Below, one piece after another: positions 14,343 through 23,179 of a DNA stretch of 61,260 bases (its first letter is position 1; each line of letters opens with the position of its first letter). Source of the DNA: a virus. The position numbers were made by a program, and so were the translations under genes. Under the pieces are notes generated by a model, which saw only the letters and a program-made list of their open reading frames with translations, was not told the DNA's origin and did no database searches. Where the stretch lies: positions 1 to 61,260 of IMG/VR virus record IMGVR_UViG_3300035698_013754; one strand, written 5' to 3'.

Positions 14343-14971
14343 AAGTATTGGTAGCTTGCGAATTTAGTGGAATCGTTAGGGAAGCGTTTACTAAACGAGG
14401 GCATGACGCTTGGAGTTGCGATATTCAACCCACTTTACAACCAGGCAACCATCACGAAGGCGATATATTTGATATTCTATATAACGATTGGGATTTGATG
14501 ATAGGACATCCCCCATGTACTTATATTACTTATACAGGAACCAGATGGTGGAATGATCCTGGCAGATGCGAGTTGAGGTTGGAAGCCCTAGATTTCTTTA
14601 GGAAATTATGGGAAGCCCCAATAGAAAAGATTTGCATTGAGAATCCCAGAGGTTGTGCAAGCCCAACGATTGCTAAATATTCACAAGTTATCAATCCATA
14701 TTTATTTGGAGATGAAGCATCAAAGCCTACTTGGTTATGGCTAAAGAACCTTCCACAACTCAGGCACTATGAAGCACCTACTTTATTTGGAGATAAAAAG
14801 ACGCATGTTGGAAAGGGTGAATTTGTATACCATGTAACCAAGAGTGGAAAAATAAAAGGTAATGCAAAGTGGTACACAGATGCTTTCAGGTTATCTCCGG
14901 AAGAAAGGGCTAACGTCAGAAGCCAAACATTCCCGGGAATTGCAGACGCTATGGCGGATCAATGGGGATGA
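14339..14971 (+). CDS. Cytosine-methyltransferase-like protein
   Basis: 210 residues. VLVACEFSGIVREAF forms the SAM-binding start, HPPCTYITYTG resembles the PPC catalytic loop of C5-cytosine methyltransferases, and CIENPRG matches the ENP motif. The order is that of phage proteins annotated as DNA cytosine methyltransferase; the target recognition domain is very short, so activity on DNA is uncertain. The substrate could be DNA or a nucleotide. It is translationally coupled to its upstream neighbour. Confidence 0.65.
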   Translation: MKVLVACEFSGIVREAFTKRGHDAWSCDIQPTLQPGNHHEGDIFDILYNDWDLMIGHPPCTYITYTGTRWWNDPGRCELRLEALDFFRKLWEAPIEKICIENPRGCASPTIAKYSQVINPYLFGDEASKPTWLWLKNLPQLRHYEAPTLFGDKKTHVGKGEFVYHVTKSGKIKGNAKWYTDAFRLSPEERANVRSQTFPGIADAMADQWG

Positions 14972-14983
14972 AAGGATAATAAA

Positions 14984-15532
14984 ATGATACTAAAAGTTCC
15001 ATATTACAGTCAAGTAGGATTCGGGGCAGACGAACATTTCAATGATTGCGGGCCGGCGTGCTGTTCGATGTGCCTTGCCTATGTCAAAGATATCTCAGTA
15101 AGTCCTAACGATTGGTATGATATTGACGGATGGGGTGCACCTGATACAGATGTGGGGACGTATGCGTGGCAGATGCGGAAAGCGTTAGCTGAGTTCGATG
15201 TGGATTCGTTTCAATCAGGGTATTTATTGGCACAGGAAGAACAGCCTATTATTTCTTTAGTTGATTATGGCGTTTTGTCAAGGGCTGGTTATACATGGGT
15301 TAAGGCTAGTTTTCTTCATTGGGTTGTAATAGTTGGTCGGGATGTTAATCATATCGTTATCCATGATCCATATTATCCAGAAGAACAAGGGGCGAATATA
15401 CGAGTTTCCTACGGTGTGTTTAATTCTGCTTTCAGGTGGTCAAACATAGCAGTTATAAAACCACCCTCAGATGAACGCCCAATAAGAAAGCCTGGTGATC
15501 GGCTAGGTAAACCTGAAAGGATGCAAAGGTAA
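14984..15532 (+). CDS. C39-like cysteine peptidase
   Basis: 182 residues behind GAAAGGATAATAAA. The N-terminal DCGPACCSM (Cys22) is the hallmark of C39/BtrH-like papain-fold proteases; HWVVIVGRD (near residue 112) and VIHDPYYP give the His and Asp. The basic C-terminal tail is unusual. It may cleave peptide cross-links in the cell wall, assisting the GH25 endolysin, or act on a protein substrate. It closes the early rightward operon. Confidence 0.7.
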   Translation: MILKVPYYSQVGFGADEHFNDCGPACCSMCLAYVKDISVSPNDWYDIDGWGAPDTDVGTYAWQMRKALAEFDVDSFQSGYLLAQEEQPIISLVDYGVLSRAGYTWVKASFLHWVVIVGRDVNHIVIHDPYYPEEQGANIRVSYGVFNSAFRWSNIAVIKPPSDERPIRKPGDRLGKPERMQR

Positions 15533-15769
15533 CATAAGGAAATCTATATGTTACTTAACGGGCAACTAATGTCCAGTTATCCCCATAAACAGGGTGTAAT
15601 GGGACAGATAATTCTTTTTGATATAGGATAATACGCATAAAGTGTCTATTATCGTGAATGAAAAGTGTAAAATGTATAGCGATAATAACTTGTACGAATG
15701 AATAACGCATACAGAATACACGAAATTCGTCACTAAATGGTAAAAAGTGACGATATACGAAAGGAGTAA
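15533..15769 (+). promoter_or_regulatory. 240-base intergenic control region of the packaging operon
   Basis: AT-rich with several weak -10-like hexamers; the best promoter-like pair is TTGTAC (15690-15695) with AGAATA (15713-15718), spacer 17. A perfect inverted repeat, TCGTCACT (15727-15734) and AGTGACGA (15746-15753), lies just before the AAAGGAG of the phosphoesterase gene. It contains AGTGAC, part of the GGATGAATGTCACT motif, so a related regulator could bind here. Confidence 0.45.
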
Positions 15770-15772
15770 ATG

Positions 15773-17152
15773 ATGGCTAATTCTGGTAAGTTTTGGACTG
15801 AAGATATCATTAAGAAGCTGATACAGGATTACAATGTTGCAACCGATAAAAGCGCAACGGAATTCTATACCAGGTGGGGAGAAGAAAATGATTGGACCCA
15901 TGATTCTGTTTCAGGCAGCATCAGGAGATTAGTAAAGGATGAACGCATAAAGAGAAGGGTTTTCTCTGAATTTGATCAACTCGAGGATCTCGAAGATGAT
16001 GAAGAGGTAACTTCAATTGATTACACAGATAATTCCCAAAACATCATTTGCTCAAGCCCTAGAATAAAGAGCCAGGAAGATGCGATCAAATATTTCAAGA
16101 TTGACCTTGACAAATGGAATATTGTGAAATTCAGAGTCAAATCGTCTGAAGGATATCGAAAGGACCGCAAGGTTGATTGGCATGTACGTGATGGGCATGT
16201 AACAATCGGGGATGTCGAAGATTCCGGAAAGATGCTTGTCGTTCAGCTTTACCACATTGAAATGCGGTTGGAAAGAAAGGTTCCAGAGATCAGGGCGAGA
16301 ACAGCAATTGAAGAGATGCTCAAAGATGCCAAGAAGCACACCCCCAAATACCCAAAGATAAACTATGCGAAATACAAAAAAGGAATTCTGTGTGAGATAT
16401 GTATTCCCGATGTCCATTTCGGAAGGCTTACCTGGGATGAAGAATCAGGTGAAAATTACGATGTGAAGATTGCCCAACAGTTGCTCAAAAAGGTTGTGAA
16501 TGAGTTGCTTGCAGCTTGTAAGAATTACGAGGTCAGCAGAATCCTTCTTCCAATAGGATCTGACTTCTTCAACGTCAATTCCAAAACTAACACAACGGTA
16601 GCTGGAACTCCGCAGCAGGAAGATACCAGGTGGCAAAAGACATTCGTTCTTGGACGTAAATTGCTTACCGATATCATCGATACCTGTTCGCAGATCGCAC
16701 CGGTAGATGTAGTTTCTATTCCTGGCAACCACGACGAAGAAAAAATGTTCTATATGGCAGATGGTCTTGAATGTTGGTATCACAGTAACCCTAATGTAAG
16801 CATTGACAATACCCCGAGAAGCAGGAAATACTATTTATACGGAAAGAACCTTATTGGAATAACCCATGGAGATATGAAGGTTGACAGATTACCGCTTAAA
16901 ATGTCACTTGAGGTTCCTGATTTATGGGCTAAATCAACTTACCGTGAATGGCATATTGGACATCTTCATACGAAAAAGGGTGCAAGATATGAAGAAGATG
17001 AGAGCTTGGGCGTAATGGTCAGAACACTTCGATCACTTGTTACGCATGATGCGTGGACGTTCAACAAAGGCTTTTCTTCGATCCGTGGAGCTGAATCGTT
17101 TCTATGGAAAAAAGACGGTGGCATACTTGCGCAATTCCAAGCAATGCCGTAG
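15773..17152 (+). CDS. Calcineurin-like phosphoesterase with N-terminal helical domain
   Basis: 459 residues; ATG 15773 is preferred over 15770 because its spacing from AAAGGAG is better. Metallophosphoesterase motifs occur in order: DVHFG (near 212), GSDFF (262), GNHDE (318), THGD (364) and GHLH (396), so both metal sites look complete. The first 60 residues resemble a helix-turn-helix (TEDIIKKLIQDYNVATDKS). Such genes are common beside phage terminases, with nuclease or phosphatase roles proposed for some members. The leading position suggests a role in packaging or nucleic acid processing. Confidence 0.8.
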   Translation: MANSGKFWTEDIIKKLIQDYNVATDKSATEFYTRWGEENDWTHDSVSGSIRRLVKDERIKRRVFSEFDQLEDLEDDEEVTSIDYTDNSQNIICSSPRIKSQEDAIKYFKIDLDKWNIVKFRVKSSEGYRKDRKVDWHVRDGHVTIGDVEDSGKMLVVQLYHIEMRLERKVPEIRARTAIEEMLKDAKKHTPKYPKINYAKYKKGILCEICIPDVHFGRLTWDEESGENYDVKIAQQLLKKVVNELLAACKNYEVSRILLPIGSDFFNVNSKTNTTVAGTPQQEDTRWQKTFVLGRKLLTDIIDTCSQIAPVDVVSIPGNHDEEKMFYMADGLECWYHSNPNVSIDNTPRSRKYYLYGKNLIGITHGDMKVDRLPLKMSLEVPDLWAKSTYREWHIGHLHTKKGARYEEDESLGVMVRTLRSLVTHDAWTFNKGFSSIRGAESFLWKKDGGILAQFQAMP

Positions 17153-17154
17153 AA

Positions 17155-17413
17155 TGTAGTTGTATCTCAAATCTCGCCAGACGAGTCAGTAGGATACATC
17201 AGGCAACGCCGATAAAATCATAGGCTTAACCTCTAGCGAGGGATGCGGCGACCCGGATGTGTAACCGGGACATTGCGGGTGGAAGGTCGGTATCTTATGA
17301 CCCCCATAAGGTCAAAAAACAGGGATCATCTCCCTGACCCGCTACAGTCCAAGAGAAGAGTGGGCGACGGCTCACGACAAGTACCCCCAATCACGCGAAG
17401 GGGGTATTTTGTT
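17155..17413 (+). ncRNA. Candidate structured non-coding RNA with terminator
   Basis: No convincing frame fills 17153-17454, but the plus strand is full of pairable segments: TGTATC/GATACA (17161/17193) enclosing CTCG/CGAG; CCTC/GAGG; CCCGG/CCGGG (17252/17265); GCGGGT/ACCCGC (17275/17337) extended by GGAC/GTCC (17268/17347); CTTATG/CATAAG; CAGGGA/TCCCTG; GTGGGC/GCTCAC; and a final terminator. The long GCGGGT helix encloses two hairpins, making a multibranch loop. It does not fit the group I intron, cobalamin or glmS patterns I compared. A phage-encoded structured RNA or a leader of the next gene is inferred. Confidence 0.55.
17382..17413 (+). terminator. Intrinsic terminator before the isomerase gene
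   Basis: TACCCCC (17382-17388) and GGGGGTA (17400-17406) form a seven-base-pair stem, followed by TTTTGTTT. It ends the structured RNA region. Confidence 0.8.
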
Positions 17414-17420
17414 TCACCCA

Positions 17421-17448
17421 TTGTGTTATATAAATTATGCTGTATAAT
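17421..17448 (+). promoter_or_regulatory. Promoter placed for leaderless translation
   Basis: TTGTGT (17421-17426), 16-base spacer, TATAAT (17443-17448). The ATG at 17455 follows after six bases, which is where transcription should start. Confidence 0.65.
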
Positions 17449-17454
17449 TGTGTT

Positions 17455-17997
17455 ATGAAAACACAGGATAAGTCGCGTGTGTACTTGGCGAAGGTTCTCG
17501 ATGCGCTCTATCATGTCGATTTTGCTGATATTGAAAAGGCAGTTGATATTCTGCGTAAAGCGCGCAAGAACAACAACAACGTCTGGATCGTAGGGAACGG
17601 TGGATCTGCTTCGAACGCTTCCCACTTGGCAAACGATCTTCTAAAAATGGCTGGTATAAAAGCATTTTCTGTTCCTGATATGACAGCGGCTACATTAGCT
17701 TACGGAAATGACAACGGGTGGAGATATATGTTCGTGGACACCATAAGTAAACTGTATCGTGATGGAGATGTGCTATTTGCCATTTCCTGCTCCGGAAATT
17801 CAGCCAACGTGATTGCTTGCACGCAGTTCATTGAAAGACCGGTAATCGTGCTTACCGGAAACGACAGGGAATGCAGGCTTGCAAAAGAAATGCCAGATGC
17901 GATTATCTATACTGAACATGATGATATAACCATCCAGGAATCGCTACATTCAGCAATAGGACATCTAATTGCGGTAATACTTAGAGATGAAGTGTAA
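17455..17997 (+). CDS. gmhA: GmhA-like SIS-domain phosphosugar isomerase
   Basis: 180 residues, near the 190 typical of sedoheptulose-7-phosphate isomerases. GNGGSASNASHLANDL (about 46-61) and AISCSGNSANVI are the SIS phosphosugar-binding signatures; the C-terminal QESLHSAIGHLIAVIL matches the GmhA helix carrying catalytic residues. It would convert sedoheptulose 7-phosphate to D-glycero-D-manno-heptose 7-phosphate, the substrate of the HddA-like kinase at 33210. The start is ATG 17455: no ribosome site is present and the -10 lies six bases away, so translation is probably leaderless. It sits apart from the sugar cassette, beside terminase. Confidence 0.75.
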   Translation: MKTQDKSRVYLAKVLDALYHVDFADIEKAVDILRKARKNNNNVWIVGNGGSASNASHLANDLLKMAGIKAFSVPDMTAATLAYGNDNGWRYMFVDTISKLYRDGDVLFAISCSGNSANVIACTQFIERPVIVLTGNDRECRLAKEMPDAIIYTEHDDITIQESLHSAIGHLIAVILRDEV

Positions 17998-18724
17998 AGG
18001 ATTTCTACACACCTGCAGGAAGTGCGGGAAGAGGTATGAAAGCTATGATAAAACAAACCCATGTGAGTGCGGTGAAGACAGGTCATGCGATAAGAGTGCG
18101 GTTCCAGGCTACAACTATTGCAGTTCGCATGGAGGACCTGCACCAAGCAGGAATTTCTACGGAAGAGGTAGACCAGTGACTACAGGTGCAGGCAGTTCGT
18201 TCCCACTTATGAGATTGGCAGCAAAGAATAATGAAATGAAAAAGGATGGCAGGATCCTTTCTAACCGTCATTCCATGGAAATAATACGTCGGCGTGTTGA
18301 TCAACTTATAGAAAGAGTTGACATGAACGATGCGCCTGACCGATTAAATCAATTGCATAAAATGTGGGAAAAGTATATTGGGATGGCAAGGGATGGAAGA
18401 AGTGCAGAAGCAATGATTGAAGCAACAAAGATCGACCTTATTTTCAAGGCTGCCCGAGAAGATTATGTCGTATGGGAACAAATGTTCCATGCTCTTGATC
18501 TCGACAGGAAAATGGTCGAAAGTGAAGTAAAGGTTGCAAAGGAAATTCATGCCATTCTAACAGCAGAGGATGCTTATGACCTGGTTGCGAAACTATTGGC
18601 AAGCGTTATACAGATCGTTGATGATCCAAACAAACTCAAGCAAATTCAATTTGAGTTCGTCCGTATTACTGGTGACACTCCCATTGGATCTGAACAGCCC
18701 ATTGATCTCGAGATATCCGAATGA
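17987..18724 (+). CDS. Putative terminase small subunit with zinc ribbon
   Basis: 245 residues, overlapping the isomerase gene end by 11 bases and the large terminase gene by ATGA. The N-terminus has HTCRKCGKRY, PCECGEDRSC and YCSSHGG, likely one or two zinc sites; the rest is helical with no clear helix-turn-helix. The small-terminase role is inferred from its position directly before the large subunit, not from sequence similarity. Confidence 0.5.
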   Translation: MKCKGFLHTCRKCGKRYESYDKTNPCECGEDRSCDKSAVPGYNYCSSHGGPAPSRNFYGRGRPVTTGAGSSFPLMRLAAKNNEMKKDGRILSNRHSMEIIRRRVDQLIERVDMNDAPDRLNQLHKMWEKYIGMARDGRSAEAMIEATKIDLIFKAAREDYVVWEQMFHALDLDRKMVESEVKVAKEIHAILTAEDAYDLVAKLLASVIQIVDDPNKLKQIQFEFVRITGDTPIGSEQPIDLEISE

Positions 18725-20235
18725 ATTTAGAAAAACTTATTACCGAAAAGATATCACAAGGGCTGAAAGAAGCGGCTGAAAACCTTGTTATACCTGACCC
18801 GGTTGATTGGATTGAAGAAGAGTTTCATATTCCAGAGACAAAACATGATCCTAAACTCCGTGGGCGTATTCAGCTCATGGATTATCAGCGTGATGTGATC
18901 AGAGAAGTATTCTCAAAAGATGAGAACGGCGATTTCAAATACTCTATCGTTGTGTGGTCTGATATCAAGAAGTCGGCCAAGTCAACGATATCTGCTGCTG
19001 TAAACATATACCGCGCACATCACATGGAATTTGGGGAATTCTATATCGTTGCGAATGATCTTAAACAGGCATACAGTCGAGTATTCCACTATGCCAAGAG
19101 AGCCATACAGCTAAACCCAAAGATGAAGGATAAGTACAGCATAGCAGGATATCGAATAACATCTCCAACAGGTTCTTATGTGGAAGCTATCCCAATCGAT
19201 CCATCCGGAGAAGCGGGTGGTAATGCTGACGGAATTACTTGGTCCGAGCTTTGGGGATCCAACGAAAAAGCAAAACAAGATATGTGGACCGAGCAAACTA
19301 TCCCACCTGCTAAATATGGTAAGGCTTTTCGTTGGGTAGAATCATACGCAGGCTTTTCGGAAGAATCAGACCTTCTTTATAGTCTTTATGAAATTGGCGT
19401 AAAGAATGGCAAGATGCTGTGGCCTGATAAATTGTACGAAGTAACAGAAGGAGAACCAACGCCACTTGAACTCTACGTAAATGAGAAGGCAGGAATGCTT
19501 TGCTTATGGAATACGCAACCTAGATGCCCGTGGCAGACAAAAAAATATTATGCTGCAGAAGAACAGATATTGCCCCCCAATCAGTTTCAAAGAATCCATA
19601 GAAACCAATGGGTTACATCATCTGAAACATTTGTACCTAGCTCCTGGATTTACGCGTGTAAGCGAACAGAGCAAGAATGGCCGAAGATAGACGTTGGGCA
19701 TCATCCGGTTATAATTGCTCTTGACGCGGCTACATCGAATGACAATTTCGCTGTGTACATGGCGTGCAGGCATCCTACCTTAAACGACGAAATACTCACA
19801 TTGTTTGCTAAGAAATGGGTTCCAAGTAAACATACTGGTAAAATAGATTTTGAAGGAACTGAAGAAAATCCAGGACCGGTATTAACATTACGGAGATTGA
19901 TAAAAGAGAACAATGTAATTCAGGTCTGTTTTGACCCCTACCAACTGTATTCTCTAACCCAACAATTAAAACAGGAAGGGTTGGCGTGGTTCAAATCATT
20001 CAATCAGGGAACAGATCGTTTGATAGCTGATAGCCAATTGAGAGATTTGATCAGAGATCGCCGTTTTTGGTATCGGAATGAACCGGATATGATAGAGCAT
20101 TTCTTAAACGCTAACGCAAAACTTGACGATCAGGATAGTAAGATAAGAATAGTAAAACGAGCAGATAGGTTGAAAATCGATCTAACTGTCGCAGCCAGTA
20201 TGGCATGTCACGAACTTTTAAGGCTGAACCTATGA
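18721..20235 (+). CDS. terL: Terminase large subunit
   Basis: 504 residues. The ATPase part has the adapted Walker A SDIKKSAKST (residues 80-89) and an acidic ITWSELW segment in the Walker B region. The RNase H-like nuclease part has IIALDAATSND, VCFDPYQ and the C-terminal KIDLTVAASMA, giving the expected acidic residues. It pumps DNA into the procapsid and cuts it. Its length is normal. The ATGA overlap with the HNH gene that follows fits the frequent terminase-HNH pairing of phages. Confidence 0.85.
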   Translation: MNLEKLITEKISQGLKEAAENLVIPDPVDWIEEEFHIPETKHDPKLRGRIQLMDYQRDVIREVFSKDENGDFKYSIVVWSDIKKSAKSTISAAVNIYRAHHMEFGEFYIVANDLKQAYSRVFHYAKRAIQLNPKMKDKYSIAGYRITSPTGSYVEAIPIDPSGEAGGNADGITWSELWGSNEKAKQDMWTEQTIPPAKYGKAFRWVESYAGFSEESDLLYSLYEIGVKNGKMLWPDKLYEVTEGEPTPLELYVNEKAGMLCLWNTQPRCPWQTKKYYAAEEQILPPNQFQRIHRNQWVTSSETFVPSSWIYACKRTEQEWPKIDVGHHPVIIALDAATSNDNFAVYMACRHPTLNDEILTLFAKKWVPSKHTGKIDFEGTEENPGPVLTLRRLIKENNVIQVCFDPYQLYSLTQQLKQEGLAWFKSFNQGTDRLIADSQLRDLIRDRRFWYRNEPDMIEHFLNANAKLDDQDSKIRIVKRADRLKIDLTVAASMACHELLRLNL

Positions 20236-20948
20236 AAACAAAGAGATGCACAAGGTGTAAAATTATAAAACCTATTGACTCGTTTTATAAAAACAATAAA
20301 TCAAAAGATGGAAAGTATTGTCAATGCAAACAATGCTGTAGTGAAAAATCGAAGGAAAAATATTATAGTGACGTTGGATCTGCTAGGGCTAAAATAAGAA
20401 AATATTATTATGCACATAGAGAAGAAAACGTAAAAAGAGTTATGGAATGGTCTAAAAAAAATCCTAAAAAACACAATGCTTATATCGATGCTTGGCATAA
20501 AAAACACAGAGAAAAAGGATTAAGGGCAAGCAAAAAATGGAGACAAAACAATAAGGATAAGGAAAGGGAAAAAACGAGAAGATGGCGTGCCGCAAATCCA
20601 GAAAAGGTAAGATTGCAGGTTGAAAACAGAAGAGCTAGAAAGCTCGGAGCTGGTCATGTTTCAAGTAAACAATGGAGAGAAGTTTTAGAAAAATATGGGG
20701 ATGTTTGCTTATGTTGTGGGAACGCCGATAAACCAGTTACAATGGATCATATTATTCCTCTTTCGGTAGGAGGAAAACACCACAAAGATAATTTACAACC
20801 ATTATGCTTGTCATGCAATAGTAGCAAGCATACCAAAACAATCGATTATAGACCAGGAGGAAGCAATGGCAAAACAGAACCACCCAAAACCACGTTTCAA
20901 AATAAGAGAAGCAACACCGAAGACCAGAAAGACCAAGAGGGGAATTGA
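20232..20948 (+). CDS. HNH endonuclease beside terminase
   Basis: 238 residues from ATG 20232, overlapping the terminase stop. The N-terminus is a zinc ribbon (CTRCKIIKPIDSFYKN...CQCKQCC), the middle is lysine-rich, and the C-terminal part holds the HNH core CLCCGNADKPVTMDHIIPLS then LQPLCLSCNSSK. Base composition is far more A-rich than in its neighbours and its 3' end overlaps the next gene by 83 bases in another frame, signs of a mobile free-standing nuclease. A packaging role is also known for HNH proteins next to terminases. Confidence 0.8.
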   Translation: MKTKRCTRCKIIKPIDSFYKNNKSKDGKYCQCKQCCSEKSKEKYYSDVGSARAKIRKYYYAHREENVKRVMEWSKKNPKKHNAYIDAWHKKHREKGLRASKKWRQNNKDKEREKTRRWRAANPEKVRLQVENRRARKLGAGHVSSKQWREVLEKYGDVCLCCGNADKPVTMDHIIPLSVGGKHHKDNLQPLCLSCNSSKHTKTIDYRPGGSNGKTEPPKTTFQNKRSNTEDQKDQEGN

Positions 20949-21351
20949 ACTCATGTGTCCGTTTTGCGTCCCAAGTCACCCGATAATTGCAGGTAAGGTC
21001 ACATCTTGCGGAACGACTATCCAGGTGAAAGCTGTCCAGAAAATGATCCCACAAAGAACTGCAGCACGCGAAGGAATCGTTTGTATGAAATGTGGCGAGA
21101 GTACAGGTGGAGCGATGGTGCAATGTATGAACGGATATGCCCACATTAAAGATTGCAAGCCCGGGACTGTTCTATTGTCAGAACCGCCTGTATTCAGCAA
21201 GAGTGCCAAACTTGTGTACAACCTTCCCGATGCGCTGCGGAAGATCGTTGAAAAAAGAACTGGTGCGGCAAAGGAAATAGCTGAAATTGGACCTGATGGA
21301 GAGGATAAGGGGAATGTACTCGGGTATACTTTCTATAAAACTAGCGTATAA
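20866..21351 (+). CDS. Zinc-finger hypothetical protein
   Basis: 161 residues starting at ATG 20866 behind AGGAGGAAGCA, inside the end of the HNH gene. Cysteine pairs CPFC (near 31) and CMKCGE (near 73) suggest a zinc ribbon; the N-terminus is basic. The C-terminus ends GYTFYKTSV. It sits between packaging and portal genes; function unknown. Confidence 0.6.
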   Translation: MAKQNHPKPRFKIREATPKTRKTKRGIELMCPFCVPSHPIIAGKVTSCGTTIQVKAVQKMIPQRTAAREGIVCMKCGESTGGAMVQCMNGYAHIKDCKPGTVLLSEPPVFSKSAKLVYNLPDALRKIVEKRTGAAKEIAEIGPDGEDKGNVLGYTFYKTSV

Positions 21352-21386
21352 TGTAAGAAGTCGAATTATAGATAGCGGAGGGTAAA

Positions 21387-21701
21387 ATGTCCGGAAAAGG
21401 GAAAGCAACTCAAGTGTATGAATATCCATTCAGGCCACACGAAAAATGGACTCACCAATCAGTTACGATTGGCGCAGACGCGTATTCTCCTGCATTACCG
21501 CCAGGAACGGAATGTATACTTGTTCAGGCAGTTGGAGATGAGGTCAGGATGACTCTTGATGGAACAGCTCCTACAGGCGCGGTTGGTTTCCGTTTGCTTT
21601 TAACGGATCCTCCAATTAGGATTGCCATCACAGACAAAACCAATCCACAGTTCTTTGGAGAAGGGGCTACATCTGCTCTTGAACTCTGCGCTGGAGAATA
21701 A
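21387..21701 (+). CDS. Putative small virion protein
   Basis: 104 residues behind GCGGAGGGTAAA. Mostly beta: VTIGADAYSPALPPGTECILVQAVGDEVRMTLDGTAPT, a pattern I associate with small phage structural or head-decoration proteins. A TATAAT (21347-21352) lies upstream without a good -35. No firm family. Confidence 0.5.
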   Translation: MSGKGKATQVYEYPFRPHEKWTHQSVTIGADAYSPALPPGTECILVQAVGDEVRMTLDGTAPTGAVGFRLLLTDPPIRIAITDKTNPQFFGEGATSALELCAGE

Positions 21702-21706
21702 ATAAT

Positions 21707-23179
21707 ATGGCCAGAACACCTTCACTAACTCCAGATAGCCAGTTTCCTATTAAAGCTATTGATGCCAGTAAGATCGAAAACCCTGATGTTAAATCATTAT
21801 CTGTTCCAGGTGGATCCCTGCTTACATGGGACATAGCTTCTGCTTCTGACACGATAATGAAGTGGGGATCAAATGTCAAACGAAGGGATGAGCAGTTGCG
21901 TAACTTCTGGCCTTCAGAATCGTTTCTTGCCGGTGCCGTTGCAAGCGTTTGTTTCAACAGATCGTCAATGGATTGGGAAATAAGGGGTTCTTCAGACAGG
22001 GTTTCACAAGCTATAACGGATATGCTGATGTCTGCTATTGCTGGGCCGGAAATAGGTTGGACTCCTTTCGAACTTCGTGGAACACAGGATTTATACTGTA
22101 CCGATAATGGTCGTTTTATTGAGTTGATCAGAGATCCTGGTATAGATGCAAATAGCAAGTTCAAGAATGAGAATGCTCCTGTTATTGGCGTTGCCCATCT
22201 TGATAGCAATCGATGCCAGAGAACTGGAGATCCTAAAATCCCTGTACTCTATAGAGACAGAAAAGAGAAAGTCCACAAAATGAAATGGTATGACATCATA
22301 CCGTTCTCTGAATTCCCATCCCCTATTGAGAAAATGAACGGTGTGGGAGTTTGTGCTGTAAGTCGGGTTTTGAGACTTGCGCAGATCATGCGGTCTATTG
22401 AAATCTATAAAGATGAAAAGATTTCAGGAAGACAGTTCAAGCAGATGCACATGGTATCTGGAGTTTCCAAAACAGATATTCAGGATACGATGGATCGAGG
22501 GCAGGAAGAAGCTGATAACCAGGGCGCATTGAAATGGATCATGCCTGCGATTATCGCATCTTTGGATCCTGAAAAACCTGTATCTGTTGCAACAATTGAA
22601 CTTGCTTCACTTCCGGATGGATTTAATTATGATGAAGAAATGCAATGGTACATCTCTGGATTGGCTTTAGCCTTTTCAGTCGACTACCAAGAGTTTGCTC
22701 CACTCCCGGGTGGAAACATTGGATCATCTTCACAGTCACAAGTGTTACATAGGAAAGCAACTGCCAAAGGACAGTCTACATTTATTCGTAGATATACCGA
22801 AGCATTAAAAATATACGGAGTTCTTCCTAGAGGTTACGAAATGGTCTACACCGATGTTGACGAACAGGAAGAACTTGAGAAACAGACCGTTCGCACAAAG
22901 GCTGTTGAAGAACATGCCGTTTCTGTTCGAAGTGGAATTGAAACTCCTAACGCTGCCAGACAGGATCTTGTTAAAAGAAATATTTACGATAAAACCATCA
23001 TTGATGCAATTGAAGAAGATTACGGCGAAGATATTGTCATTCCTAAACAGAACTTGGGAGATGGCGGTGGCAATACAGTTGGCGAAGATGCTGGAAGGCA
23101 GGATAAGGGAAAACAGAATTCGACCGTTGGTGGCAGACTTCGCAAGATGATAGGGAAGAAAGATGCTTCCGGATCGTAA
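21707..23179 (+). CDS. Portal protein
   Basis: 490 residues starting behind GGAGAATAAATAAT. Position after terminase, size, and the arrangement of a mixed N-terminal domain with WGSNVKRRDEQLRNFWPSESFLAGAVASV, a central helical region (SRVLRLAQIMRSIEIYKDEKISGRQFKQ) and a helical, disordered acidic-glycine C-terminus fit a portal. It would form the dodecameric DNA entry ring. No classical family motif is exact, so the call rests on pattern and position. Confidence 0.75.
   Translation: MARTPSLTPDSQFPIKAIDASKIENPDVKSLSVPGGSLLTWDIASASDTIMKWGSNVKRRDEQLRNFWPSESFLAGAVASVCFNRSSMDWEIRGSSDRVSQAITDMLMSAIAGPEIGWTPFELRGTQDLYCTDNGRFIELIRDPGIDANSKFKNENAPVIGVAHLDSNRCQRTGDPKIPVLYRDRKEKVHKMKWYDIIPFSEFPSPIEKMNGVGVCAVSRVLRLAQIMRSIEIYKDEKISGRQFKQMHMVSGVSKTDIQDTMDRGQEEADNQGALKWIMPAIIASLDPEKPVSVATIELASLPDGFNYDEEMQWYISGLALAFSVDYQEFAPLPGGNIGSSSQSQVLHRKATAKGQSTFIRRYTEALKIYGVLPRGYEMVYTDVDEQEELEKQTVRTKAVEEHAVSVRSGIETPNAARQDLVKRNIYDKTIIDAIEEDYGEDIVIPKQNLGDGGGNTVGEDAGRQDKGKQNSTVGGRLRKMIGKKDASGS

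Noticed and set aside
17155-17413. Group I intron or cobalamin riboswitch
   Set aside because: Fragments such as CATTGCGGG and GACCCGCTACAGTCC resemble parts of these RNAs, but the P7 pairing needed for a group I intron is missing, and the cobalamin core has the wrong spacing and no B12 box. No interrupted gene flanks it.
20866-20948. Frameshift joining the HNH gene to the next gene
   Set aside because: The downstream gene has its own strong ribosome site (AGGAGGAAGCA) and ATG, so overlap of two independent genes is simpler.
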